Assembly: GCA_964498785.1 (NCBI GenBank)
Contig: CAZCJL010000024.1
Location: forward strand, 1-64,000
DNA: 64,000 nucleotides
Source: Mariaggregatimicrobium sp964498785
GTDB lineage: Bacteria > Zhuqueibacterota > Zhuqueibacteria > Thermofontimicrobiales > Thiofontviventaceae
Direction of reading: 5' to 3'
Under the pieces are notes generated by a model, which saw only the letters and a program-made list of their open reading frames with translations, ran no database searches and was not told the DNA's origin. Within the stretch, counting starts at the first letter, position 1; each line of letters starts with the position of its first letter. Of the stretch, positions 35,777-44,729 are shown piece by piece. The translations under genes and the position numbers were made by a program.

Positions 35777-35811
35777 TTGACATTCACTATGATTATGTGT
35801 ATATTCACATA
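35777..35811 (+). promoter_or_regulatory. Promoter with overlapping 18-bp palindromic operator (PocR/AraC gene)
   Basis: TTGACA (35777-35782), 17 bases, TATATT (35800-35805). The -10 box is the exact centre of a perfect palindrome, TATGTG (35794-35799) / CACATA (35806-35811). A repressor bound there would block polymerase. The first sensible ATG is 35851, about 40 bases after the expected start site. Confidence 0.75.
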
Positions 35812-35850
35812 GCAATATTTGACAAAAACCAATCCATTGAACATAAATCT

Positions 35851-37149
35851 ATGCTACAACTTCATAAACTCATTCATGAAAATTCCTGTTTAACTCAATT
35901 AAAAACTGTTTTAGCGCTTTATCGTAAACTTTTCAAAATACCAGTATGTCTCATTTCACCAGATGGTAAAATAGTGAAATCATTGTCAAAACCAACTGTT
36001 GCTTTAAAGAATGGCAGTGAAATCTCTTCCCCGGATTTCACTTACATTTGCGAGCCATGCCGCAAGAATTCATGTCAGGAATCATTTCGCTGGGGTGATT
36101 CCTATATTTCACAATGTCCGTTCGGAATATACCAGATAAGTGTTCCTGTTCTTTATAATGAAGAACTTATCGGCGGCATTTCATCGTGCCCGATTATCAT
36201 GCGCAAACCAGTCCGGGAAAATATGCTAAAATATTTACGAGCAAAAAAAATGGATGCACGCCAGGAAGACAACTTTATGAAATTAATCCATCGCATTCCG
36301 ATAAATTCGGAGAAGAACGTGAAGCTGGCTGCAGACTTATTATTCTCAATTGCCGGATTTCTCTCAAAACCTGACGCCGGATTTTTGTTAGCACGACGAC
36401 AACTGCACCAGGAGCAGGCGGCTGTTGCCGAAGAGGTTCAACGCTTTAAGCAAAATGCGCATCCGTCAGAACATCATTTGCTACCAATTCTGAATTTGAA
36501 GAAAGAGCAGGAGTTGATTACCAAAGTCCGGTTAGGCGATAAAATTGGCGCGAAGAAAATTTTGAATGAGTTTTTGGGACAGGTGATGTTACACAATCCG
36601 ATTAACATTGAATTGCTGAAAGCGTATGTTCTGGAACTGGCGATTATTCTCACCCGCGCCGTTGTGGAAAAAGGTGCAAGCGCCGAAGATATTCTTGGTC
36701 TGCGATATAAATTTGTCAGTGAACTTTCCGATATCGCGGATCATGACAAGCTGTGCTTCTGGGTTGTGAAAGTAATGGAAAGCATTTGCGATAATATTTA
36801 TCAAACCAGGAATCAAAATCATTTCCGGATTCTGGAGAAAGCGTGTGATTACATCCAAAAAAATTATTCAAAAAAACTGACGTTAGACTCTGTTGCAAAA
36901 GAAATATACATCAGCCCGTTTTATTTGTGCCATCTTTACAAAGAAGAATTAAATACTACTTTCGGTGAATATTTAACACGAACCAGAATCAATGCCGCGA
37001 AAAAATTGCTGCAGGATTCACATTTAAGTCTGGCGCAAATATCATTAGATGTTGGTTATCCGGATCAAAGCTATTTTACCAAAGTCTTCAAAAAAATCGA
37101 AAAAGTTACGCCACGAACATTCCGGCGGCTTGCGGTGCATGACTTGTAA
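35851..37149 (+). CDS. PocR-domain AraC-family transcriptional regulator
   Basis: About 432 residues from ATG 35851. A longer frame to 35740 would place the promoter inside the gene, so the shorter start is preferred; no good ribosome site is visible. The N-terminal part is a PocR sensory domain: CLISPDGKIV, then CEPCRKNSCQESFRWGD, CPFGIYQISVPVLYNEELIGGISSC, with several conserved Cys. A linker follows (about 195-325) and then a C-terminal AraC helix-turn-helix pair (LTLDSVAKEIYISPFYLCHLY; LAQISLDVGYPDQSYFTKVFKK). PocR-type regulators often control B12-dependent diol or methyl metabolism. It is directly upstream of a corrinoid-protein gene, which is the likely target. Confidence 0.85.
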   Translation: MLQLHKLIHENSCLTQLKTVLALYRKLFKIPVCLISPDGKIVKSLSKPTVALKNGSEISSPDFTYICEPCRKNSCQESFRWGDSYISQCPFGIYQISVPVLYNEELIGGISSCPIIMRKPVRENMLKYLRAKKMDARQEDNFMKLIHRIPINSEKNVKLAADLLFSIAGFLSKPDAGFLLARRQLHQEQAAVAEEVQRFKQNAHPSEHHLLPILNLKKEQELITKVRLGDKIGAKKILNEFLGQVMLHNPINIELLKAYVLELAIILTRAVVEKGASAEDILGLRYKFVSELSDIADHDKLCFWVVKVMESICDNIYQTRNQNHFRILEKACDYIQKNYSKKLTLDSVAKEIYISPFYLCHLYKEELNTTFGEYLTRTRINAAKKLLQDSHLSLAQISLDVGYPDQSYFTKVFKKIEKVTPRTFRRLAVHDL

Positions 37150-37197
37150 TTTATGACAATAGTTTACCAAAAATAAACCAAATAAAACAAGATTATC

Positions 37198-37893
37198 TTG
37201 TATTTATTTATTAACTTGAAACATATTTATTTCATTCGAATAAAGGACATTTTAATCTTACACGTTTTTAGCAAAATTGCCTCCTGTGTCCGGAAAGGTA
37301 ACAGTGCACAAATCAAGAGCCTCATTCAACGGGCGCTTGAAAATCACATCCCGGCCATTGACCTGTTGAACAACGGCCTCATTCCCGGGATGCAGGAAAT
37401 TAGTGTTTTATTCAAAAATAATGAAATCTACATTCCGGAAGTCCTGGTTGCTGCCGGTGCGATGGACGCCGGGATTGATATTTTACGACCTTTTTTAAAT
37501 CAGCATAACGGAAGTTACCTGGCCACCGTGATCATTGGAACCGTAAAGGGTGACTTACACAACATCGGCAAAGATTTAGTCGCCATCATGCTCGAAGGTG
37601 CGGGTTTCAGAGTGATTGATCTGGGCGTTGATGTACCACCGGATCATTTCGCGAAACAAGCTCAACGCTGTTCCGCGAGCATCATCGCACTCTCTGCATT
37701 GCTCACAACAACCATGCAAATGATGAAATATACACTTAAAGAATTACACGAAGCCCGGCTTATCCCTGGCGTTCGAACAATGATTGGTGGCGCGCCTGTA
37801 ACAGCCCGCTTTGCGCAATTGATTGGCGCCGATGGCTACGCAGAAAATGCCGCGGCAGCAGTGGATGAAGCAAAAAGACTAATTGAAATCTGA
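37198..37893 (+). CDS. Corrinoid (B12-binding) methyltransferase protein
   Basis: Up to 231 residues; the first 30 or so are hydrophobic, unlike the family, and have no ribosome site, so the true start is probably near 37250 (after AAAGGA) but no standard start codon fits. The rest is an MtaC/MtbC-type corrinoid protein: a helical cap (LIQRALENHIPAIDLLNNGLIPGM, about 40-63) and a cobalamin-binding Rossmann domain with GDLHNIGKD (axial His in DxHxxG), SALLTTTM and GGAPV. It carries a methyl group on cobalt between two methyltransferases. It shares this architecture with 47970-48602 and is adjacent to a PocR regulator. Confidence 0.85.
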   Translation: MYLFINLKHIYFIRIKDILILHVFSKIASCVRKGNSAQIKSLIQRALENHIPAIDLLNNGLIPGMQEISVLFKNNEIYIPEVLVAAGAMDAGIDILRPFLNQHNGSYLATVIIGTVKGDLHNIGKDLVAIMLEGAGFRVIDLGVDVPPDHFAKQAQRCSASIIALSALLTTTMQMMKYTLKELHEARLIPGVRTMIGGAPVTARFAQLIGADGYAENAAAAVDEAKRLIEI

Positions 37894-38012
37894 ATGAAGA
37901 AGTCATCCCACGGAAAATCAGATGATTAGCTGAGACCATGGCTTTAATGAAATCGGTGAACAAATATGAGGAGCTATCAAAGGTGGCTTTGTCCTTAAAA
38001 AAATTAAAAACT

Positions 38013-39965
38013 ATGAATAAGAAATCAATTCAATTTATACTCTATTTTTCTATTTTGATACTGGTTTATTTCACTGCAGGATGTCATTTTCAGGAAATCG
38101 ATCAACCTGCCTCAGCACAACCCGACACAGAAATACACATTTCAATTTCTGTGCATGACAATCTGGTTCCGGAGCCTAATGCACACAAAGGCATGTTGGC
38201 AGTGCTAATCCCCGATGATTGGGAGTTCATCAGTTGTAATTATTCATTTTCGCTGGGATCCGGCTCCATGGGATTCTCGCCGGCGTGGACTGATTCGGTG
38301 GAAGCATGTTATCCGGCAAGCGATTTTAGCGAAAACATGAAATGGTACGCGCTCATCTCAGACCAGGGATATGCTTATGACGATCCGATAACAATTCAAA
38401 TAGATTTGACCCTGAGAGCGGGTATGACAGAAGGGTGTTATGATTTAGGCTATCTGGTAACAAAAGCGACAAAGGATTTGCTTTGTTCCGGCGATCCATC
38501 CTGGGCGCCATTGTCCTACCCGCATACAATCGGCGTCCCGGATTCAGGCTGTGGTGAAAATCAATTTTCTGCAGAATCGGCTCCGGAATGGGATGCACTT
38601 TTCTATCGAACATCCGGGTGGACCGGCAGTGACGCCACATATTCAATACCTCTATCTGGCTACGACGCACCAAATAGCCCATCTGATCAGAAATCTCTTT
38701 TCGTTTTCGGAGATACGTTTATTGGCGAGGTTGATGAACTGGGGAGCAGGTCAAATACTGTTATGATCAACAATTCGTATTGTGTTCTTGAAGGAACCTG
38801 TCCGGTTCCTGAGAACATCGATTTCTTTTGGGATCAGTCAATTCCTGAGAGACCGCAAAGCTCTTTTGTACCGCACATCCCGGCGAACGAGCCGGGCGAC
38901 TGGTTCTGGCCCATGGACGGGATCAATATTGAGGGAACGACTCATCTCTACGGATTGCGCTTGAAAAAAGGTAATGGTGGCGGGATTTTTAATTTTGATA
39001 TTACCGGAGTTTCTCTGCTATCATTTCAATTGAATTCAACCAACGAAATAATCAATTATAAAGAACAAGACACCCCGTTATTTTACATCGACGAAACCAC
39101 TGGCTCGGAAATTGTCTTTGGGCAAGCAGTGCTGCCCATGACGGAAATATCCGGTTATTCCGATCCTGATGGATTTATTTATGTTTATGGACCCAAAAAT
39201 ACCTCGAGCGGAAAAGAATTAGTTGCAGCACGTGTTCTGCCGAATGAGATTGAAAATTTCCAAAATTATGAATTCTGGAATGGCGAAACCTGGACTGCTG
39301 ATATCTCTTCCTGCGCTGCGATTACGGATAAAATTTCCCAGGAATTTAGCATCCACCCGGATGTGGATGGCACATTCATCCTGGTGTTTTCAATCAACTT
39401 TACAAGTGTTGCCGTTCGCAGGGGTGAAAGTCCGGTAGGACCGTTTGATTTTTACCGAATTATCTGGAACAGTCCCGAGGCGCTGAACGATCCGAACGTT
39501 ATTATTTATAATGCAAAAGCGCATCCGCATCTTTCAGAACCAGATAACTGCTTAATCAGTTATAATGTCAATACAACCGATTTCGCAGCTCATTTTTCAA
39601 ATGCCGGTATTTATCGACCGCGTTTCATCACTTTTAAGAAAGATACCCGGTATTCAGGGCTAATAATTCACGCTGAGCAAAAACAATTGCACTTCAAACT
39701 AAATTCCAATTATCCGAATCCATTTAATCCGCACACAACTATTTCTTACCAACTTGCAGAAAGCGCACATGTAAAATTGACGATCTATAATGCACGCGGA
39801 CAACAGATCAAACAGCTTATGGATAAAACGCAACGCACTGGCAATCATTTCATTTCATGGGATGGAACCAATAATTTTAACAATCCGGTAAGTTCCGGTT
39901 TATACATGTATCAACTAAATGTTGACGGACATACACGAAGCCGAAAAATGATTTTAATACGCTAA
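38013..39965 (+). CDS. Secreted beta-propeller-like lipoprotein with C-terminal sorting domain
   Basis: About 650 residues from ATG 38013 (MNKKSIQFILYFSIL, then lipobox-like YFTAGC). The middle (about 190-560) resembles DUF4185/DUF5005-type five-bladed-propeller domains related to glycosidases: ATYSIPL, KSLFVFGDTFIG, DGINIEGTTHLYGLRL, and then blade-like repeats. The last 85 residues read NYPNPFNPHTTISYQL ... VSSGLYMYQL ... KMILIR, the FlgD-like/type IX secretion (Por) sorting domain. A lipobox together with a Por-like C-terminus is unusual. The cytoplasmic-looking relative at 52886-53920 shares the core. An upstream in-frame extension to 37938 has no ribosome site. It probably acts on a polysaccharide outside the cell. 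Confidence 0.7.
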   Translation: MNKKSIQFILYFSILILVYFTAGCHFQEIDQPASAQPDTEIHISISVHDNLVPEPNAHKGMLAVLIPDDWEFISCNYSFSLGSGSMGFSPAWTDSVEACYPASDFSENMKWYALISDQGYAYDDPITIQIDLTLRAGMTEGCYDLGYLVTKATKDLLCSGDPSWAPLSYPHTIGVPDSGCGENQFSAESAPEWDALFYRTSGWTGSDATYSIPLSGYDAPNSPSDQKSLFVFGDTFIGEVDELGSRSNTVMINNSYCVLEGTCPVPENIDFFWDQSIPERPQSSFVPHIPANEPGDWFWPMDGINIEGTTHLYGLRLKKGNGGGIFNFDITGVSLLSFQLNSTNEIINYKEQDTPLFYIDETTGSEIVFGQAVLPMTEISGYSDPDGFIYVYGPKNTSSGKELVAARVLPNEIENFQNYEFWNGETWTADISSCAAITDKISQEFSIHPDVDGTFILVFSINFTSVAVRRGESPVGPFDFYRIIWNSPEALNDPNVIIYNAKAHPHLSEPDNCLISYNVNTTDFAAHFSNAGIYRPRFITFKKDTRYSGLIIHAEQKQLHFKLNSNYPNPFNPHTTISYQLAESAHVKLTIYNARGQQIKQLMDKTQRTGNHFISWDGTNNFNNPVSSGLYMYQLNVDGHTRSRKMILIR

Positions 39966-39981
39966 CAGAGCCGTAAAGAAC

Positions 39982-41364
39982 ATGACAAAAAATAACCGAC
40001 ATACCGTGCGCAGTGATAAACTTTCAGCACACTTCCGAAAATTAGGCGATGAGTTTGTGATAATTGAAAATCCGAATTACGTGCATCCTGAATTTGAAAT
40101 CTGTCCCATTGCGCCAAAGATAACTGAAAAACGAAAGCATCTGATGGGAATTGTACAGGACATGGACGGCACTACCACCACCACCGAAAATCTATGCCTC
40201 TATTCTCTGGAAACAATGGTTCGAAAATTTACCGGGAGACTCTCCAGGGATCAATGGGCTGGTCTGGATCGGGAACAAGATTATCCGCATATTATCGGGA
40301 ACAGCACCACGAAACATGTCGAATATCTTGTAAAAACCTACGGTAAATTTATTGACCGGCATTCATTTCAAAAATCTTTTCTGCATTCTGCCTGGCTCAC
40401 ACTGGCAGGCGGTCGCGATCAAACGCGCAAGCAGGAAGTGCGCGCCGATTTAAAACATTTTAAATGCAATGATATTTTAGCTGAAAGTAATATTGCCTGG
40501 TGGCGGAAACAAATTAATCAAAAACAAAAGTTGTTCGTCCCACAGAAAATTGAAACACTGATCAACAAACATTCAGGTTCGATTCTACTCGATTCATTTT
40601 CAGATCAGGTGCGGGCGGCGATTGATATTTACTATCAAATTTACCATGAGATTTTATTTAAAATTGAGACCAATGCATCAGAAGATTTGCACGATATTCT
40701 GTCCGATACATCGAAACATCTGATAGAGCCCATGCCCGGCGTCGGGATTTTTCTGGCAACAGTGAAAGGCTGGCTTGGCGAGGATGTTGCCTTATTTTAT
40801 GACGAGTTATGGCAATCAGTCACTGAACAAACCACAGCACATAAAATTGAAGCGGAAACAGGAAAAGAGCAACTTGCGAAATTAGGTCGCCTTTTTCAGG
40901 AACAGCCGTTAAAAACTGCCATTGTTACGTCGTCCATCGCGTATGAAGCGCATATTGTGTTAACAGAAGTATTTCGGGTGATTCGTGCAGAAATTGAACA
41001 ATGGCCTTTATCAATAGATCGAAAGAAATACTTTATTCAGCTTTTTTCTGATTATCACCAGGTATTTGATCGCGTGATTACAGCATCTGATTCCAGCGAA
41101 ATCCGGTTGAAGCCGCATCGTGATTTGTACAGCCTGGCACTGCATCAACTGGGGATTCACAAACAGGATTTTGATAAAGTGATTGGCTTCGAGGACAGTG
41201 AATCTGGAACGATTGCCATCCGCGCCGCAGGGATCGGATTTTGCGTGGCAGTACCGTTCGCGGATACGCAAGGGCATCAACTGGAATATGCAAGCTATAT
41301 TCTGCGCGCAGGACTGCCAGAGGCAATGGTGGTGCATCAGTTGTTTTTAATAAGTGATTCGTAA
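39982..41364 (+). CDS. HAD-superfamily hydrolase with large cap insertion
   Basis: A 460-residue protein with the four HAD motifs: QDMDGTTTTTE (motif I, nucleophile Asp, about residue 57-60), IVTSSIAYEA (motif II), KPHRDLYSLAL (motif III Lys, about 376) and GFEDSESGTIAIRAAG (motif IV). The roughly 240 residues between motifs I and II form an unusually large cap. The arrangement is like beta-phosphoglucomutase/sugar-phosphatase HADs, so a phosphorylated sugar or related metabolite is the likely substrate. It follows the secreted propeller gene by 16 bases and is probably co-transcribed with it. Confidence 0.78.
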   Translation: MTKNNRHTVRSDKLSAHFRKLGDEFVIIENPNYVHPEFEICPIAPKITEKRKHLMGIVQDMDGTTTTTENLCLYSLETMVRKFTGRLSRDQWAGLDREQDYPHIIGNSTTKHVEYLVKTYGKFIDRHSFQKSFLHSAWLTLAGGRDQTRKQEVRADLKHFKCNDILAESNIAWWRKQINQKQKLFVPQKIETLINKHSGSILLDSFSDQVRAAIDIYYQIYHEILFKIETNASEDLHDILSDTSKHLIEPMPGVGIFLATVKGWLGEDVALFYDELWQSVTEQTTAHKIEAETGKEQLAKLGRLFQEQPLKTAIVTSSIAYEAHIVLTEVFRVIRAEIEQWPLSIDRKKYFIQLFSDYHQVFDRVITASDSSEIRLKPHRDLYSLALHQLGIHKQDFDKVIGFEDSESGTIAIRAAGIGFCVAVPFADTQGHQLEYASYILRAGLPEAMVVHQLFLISDS

Positions 41365-41720
41365 CACGGGGCGTGCCGGAGTGCAGGCTGTTAAGAACCT
41401 GTCCAGGAACTTTGATATCGTCGGAAAAACCCATGCGAAGGTTTCGCTACAACACAATATATAGATAAATACATGAATACATATCAACATACAGCCTGTC
41501 CCGTTTTGAAAAACCTTCGCAAGGGTAGTTCTTGGACAAGCTGTTTATGGACTTGGCAATATTGGATGGCGCCGAATATTGCAGTCAAAGTAGTTCTTGG
41601 ACAAGCTGTTTATGGACTGCCACCCCGTAAGGCGGATAACTTAAACGTGAGACGGGATTCGGGAATACGTATCCTACGACCACGTACTAATACCTACAGC
41701 TTTAATTCAGGAGGGTTTCT
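41365..41720. repeat. Intergenic repeat element with 28-bp direct repeats
   Basis: Two identical 28-bp copies (41526-41553 and 41591-41618) lie 65 bases apart. An inverted-repeat relation joins GAACCTGTCCAGGAACT...GCGAAGGTTTCG (about 41394-41446) with AAACCTTCGCAAGGGTAGTTCTTGGACAAG (split copy at about 41510-41540). The stretch looks like a non-autonomous repeat. An ORF over 41473-41823 that crosses it is not credible. Confidence 0.55.
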
Positions 41721-44684
41721 ATGCAAAAAAAATATAGAAATACATACCCAGTACTGGTGCTTTTATTGCTTCTGCCATTTACACTTCATTCAGGTACGAC
41801 AGGAAAAATTGCAGGAGCGATAAAAGATAAATTAACCGGCGAACCACTGCCAGGTGCGAATATTCAAATTCAGGGTACGTACATGGGTGCGGCTTCTGAT
41901 TTGAGTGGCAATTATTTCATGTTGTCGATTCCGCCGGGAAATTACACCGTCGTGGCAACGATGATGGGCTATGAACCAGTAGCAATTCAGAAAGTGAGTA
42001 TCCGTGTGGATCAGACGACAAGACTTGAAATTGAAATGACGCAGGAAGTGATGGATCTCGGTGAATCTGTGGTTATTGTTGCCGAGCGACCACAAATTCA
42101 AAAAGATCTGACGACCAGCATCGAAGTTCTTGGTCTGGAAGATATGAAACAGACAGTGGCCCGAGATGTGGACGAAACTGTGAACTTACAAACCGGCGTC
42201 TTTTTTGATCCGATCCCGGTCGAAGGCAATCTTTCCGGTACCGGACGCGGAGAAAAGCGATACTCAGTCCGCGGAGGCGAGCAGGATGAAGTGATCTGGT
42301 TTGTCGACGGAATGCGGGCATCTTCCATGACAGAGGCAAAAGCAGACGGCGGCGGTTCTTTTACCCAGTTGAATCAGGACGCGGTGCAGGAAATTCAGGT
42401 CATTACCGGTGGATTTAACGCGGAATACGGACAGGCGCAGTCGGGAATCGTGAATGTGATCACGAAAGAAGGAAGCCAAAATTATACTTTCTCTGTTGAT
42501 TATAACTACAGCCCGCCGCATCAACGCCATTTTGGTGACTATATCTACGATCCGGAAAAGAACATCGAATTTCAACGCCACACGCTGGAAGACGGTACTC
42601 TCGATCCAAATTGGTGGACGCCTGAGCGTCAGCGCCAGGTGTATGACTATCGGAATTACGCAGATCATGAACTTCGGTTTTCTCTTGGCGGTTCCATTCC
42701 CGGTTCATTTCTGCCATTCATTGGTTCGGAATTGGAAAAAATGACCTTCTTCCTCACCGGTCGTTATCAGGAAGAGCCTTATGAACTGCCGCGCCCGCGG
42801 GCGACCCGGGATTTAACCAATATCGATTTTAACGGCAAGTATGTCATTCAACCCGGACTCTCGCTAAAATTCGGCGGCATGTGGAGTCATGATAAACACG
42901 CGACCAATGCCGAGGAATCATTTCCCTCCAGGGCGAAATATTACCGCGGCTATGGTTCACTGCTCGATAACTATTATTCCCAGTTCCGCCTCGGCCTGAC
43001 TCACGCCATCAAACCGGAAATGTTTTATGAAATCAAACTAAGTTCGTATACATTTACACAAAAAGAAAAGCCGAGCCCGTACCGCGTTTTAGGCGAAAGT
43101 ACAAAACCGGATGTCTGGGGCTGGCATTATTACGATAGCTTCGAGGATGAGCCATTTGTTGCACATCTGTTCAGTCCCACTGGAGAAAATTCAACCAATG
43201 ACCTGTCGCTCATCAGTAATTTAAGCTGGCAGATTAACCACAATAATCTCATCAAGACCGGGATCGAATTCCATTATTTCACATATAAAGAAGATTCCTG
43301 GGTTTTGCCCTCTTTTAGTGACAATCTACAAGACTATCGAGTGCGGGGGATCAACGAAATATATCATCCGTTCCAGTTCGCCGCATACATTCAGGATAAA
43401 ATGGAATTCGAAAGTATGATCCTGAACATGGGACTGCGCTATGACTTTTTCGACGGGAACCGGGAGTGGTTTAATATAGCCAGTTTTGAATGGAATCCCT
43501 CTCTCGATCCTAACTATATCAAATCGGCTGACCCCGATCTCGATGGCATTGACACGCTGGGTCATAAAAAATGGGATTTTCAAAATGTGCTTGATAAACC
43601 ACGTTCCAAAATGGATCCGTTCCATTCGTTCAATCCGCGAATCGGCATCTCTTTTCCGGTAACAGATGAAACGGTTTTTCATTTCAGTTACGGCCATTTT
43701 TATCAGGTCCCGGCGATCAATGCGCAATATGAATTTGCCTATTTTCGCCCTGTGGCGTTTATTAAAAATGAACCGGTACCAGGTCCCGATTACACCGATC
43801 CGGAGCGGGTCATTAACATGACCGTGGAACCGCTGAAACCCGAAAAAACGATTCAATTTGAAATGGGCATTAAACATCATTTCAAGAACCTGACGGTGCT
43901 GAATGTAACCGGCTATTACAAAGATATTTTCGACCGGGTGGAACGCGCCGGTTTTCTGGATCGCCTTATTTACGGCGTCGATCCGTTCGGCAGGACATCG
44001 AATCTTCCTTTTTCCAGCAGATTCAGTGGTGATTATGCCGACGCCCGCGGAATTGAGGTGAGTTTGAAAACGCTGTTTAGTAATAATTTCGTTGTCAATA
44101 TCAATTACAGTTTTTCAAAAAGCACGCGCGGAACAGCTACTCCGCGGCAAATTAAAATTGATGAAAACGGCGAGACAACGTATCTGTGGTATGTCGATGC
44201 CGAACAACGGCTGCCAACGGAAAATTCGTACAGTCGTCCACACATTTTACGGGCGAACTTATTTATGCAATATCCGGGGAATTGGTCACTTCCGCTGTTG
44301 ACGCCATTGTTAAAGGATACTGACTTGAATTTACTCTATCGTTACATCAGTGGCCAGGCGTTCACTTACCGCGAACCGGACGATCCGCCGGATTTATTGG
44401 ATAACAAGCGTTTTCCCGCACGACAGACCTGGGACCTTAAATTCAACAAATATTTTGAGGTGGGACATCACTCTCTGGTTTTCTACACCAAAGTCACGAA
44501 TTTATTCAATAATAAAAATATAAAAACGTATGGATTACCAATACCCTTCGGGGAAGAAGCATTGAAGCATTTTGTTGAGACCGGTGAGCCGAGTCCCATT
44601 GATCCGGATGGTTACAATATTGGCTATTCAATCTACTATGAGCCGCGCAGTATTTGGGTTGGCTTTCGCTATAATTTTAGATAG
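41721..44684 (+). CDS. TonB-dependent outer-membrane receptor with carboxypeptidase-regulatory domain
   Basis: A 987-residue SusC-like receptor. Signal peptide (about 1-25), then a carboxypeptidase-regulatory-like beta domain (AGAIKDKLTGEPLPGANIQI, about 30-110), a plug (RYSVRGGEQDEVIWFVDGMR, QVITGGFNAEYGQAQSGIVNV) and a 22-strand-type barrel ending in SIWVGFRYNFR, a normal terminal strand. It imports a nutrient using TonB energy. CAGGAGGG precedes the ATG. It is followed by two exported proteins (44730, 46784) that recur with such receptors in Calditrichota/KSB1-like genomes. The substrate is probably a glycan or peptide, but it is not determined. Confidence 0.92.
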   Translation: MQKKYRNTYPVLVLLLLLPFTLHSGTTGKIAGAIKDKLTGEPLPGANIQIQGTYMGAASDLSGNYFMLSIPPGNYTVVATMMGYEPVAIQKVSIRVDQTTRLEIEMTQEVMDLGESVVIVAERPQIQKDLTTSIEVLGLEDMKQTVARDVDETVNLQTGVFFDPIPVEGNLSGTGRGEKRYSVRGGEQDEVIWFVDGMRASSMTEAKADGGGSFTQLNQDAVQEIQVITGGFNAEYGQAQSGIVNVITKEGSQNYTFSVDYNYSPPHQRHFGDYIYDPEKNIEFQRHTLEDGTLDPNWWTPERQRQVYDYRNYADHELRFSLGGSIPGSFLPFIGSELEKMTFFLTGRYQEEPYELPRPRATRDLTNIDFNGKYVIQPGLSLKFGGMWSHDKHATNAEESFPSRAKYYRGYGSLLDNYYSQFRLGLTHAIKPEMFYEIKLSSYTFTQKEKPSPYRVLGESTKPDVWGWHYYDSFEDEPFVAHLFSPTGENSTNDLSLISNLSWQINHNNLIKTGIEFHYFTYKEDSWVLPSFSDNLQDYRVRGINEIYHPFQFAAYIQDKMEFESMILNMGLRYDFFDGNREWFNIASFEWNPSLDPNYIKSADPDLDGIDTLGHKKWDFQNVLDKPRSKMDPFHSFNPRIGISFPVTDETVFHFSYGHFYQVPAINAQYEFAYFRPVAFIKNEPVPGPDYTDPERVINMTVEPLKPEKTIQFEMGIKHHFKNLTVLNVTGYYKDIFDRVERAGFLDRLIYGVDPFGRTSNLPFSSRFSGDYADARGIEVSLKTLFSNNFVVNINYSFSKSTRGTATPRQIKIDENGETTYLWYVDAEQRLPTENSYSRPHILRANLFMQYPGNWSLPLLTPLLKDTDLNLLYRYISGQAFTYREPDDPPDLLDNKRFPARQTWDLKFNKYFEVGHHSLVFYTKVTNLFNNKNIKTYGLPIPFGEEALKHFVETGEPSPIDPDGYNIGYSIYYEPRSIWVGFRYNFR

Positions 44685-44729
44685 ACATGAAATCGATGTC
44701 GCATTCTGAAATAGAAAATGGAGAACATT

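Noticed and set aside
35740..35850. N-terminal extension of the PocR/AraC regulator
   Set aside because: The extension contains a consensus promoter and palindrome; the transcript should begin near 35812.
37938..38012. N-terminal extension of the secreted propeller protein
   Set aside because: No ribosome site, and it would bury the lipoprotein signal 25 residues inside the protein.
41473..41823. 116-codon ORF before and into the TonB receptor gene
   Set aside because: It runs across direct repeats, overlaps the start of a clear receptor gene in another frame, and its product is low-complexity Trp/Cys/Arg-rich with no ribosome site.
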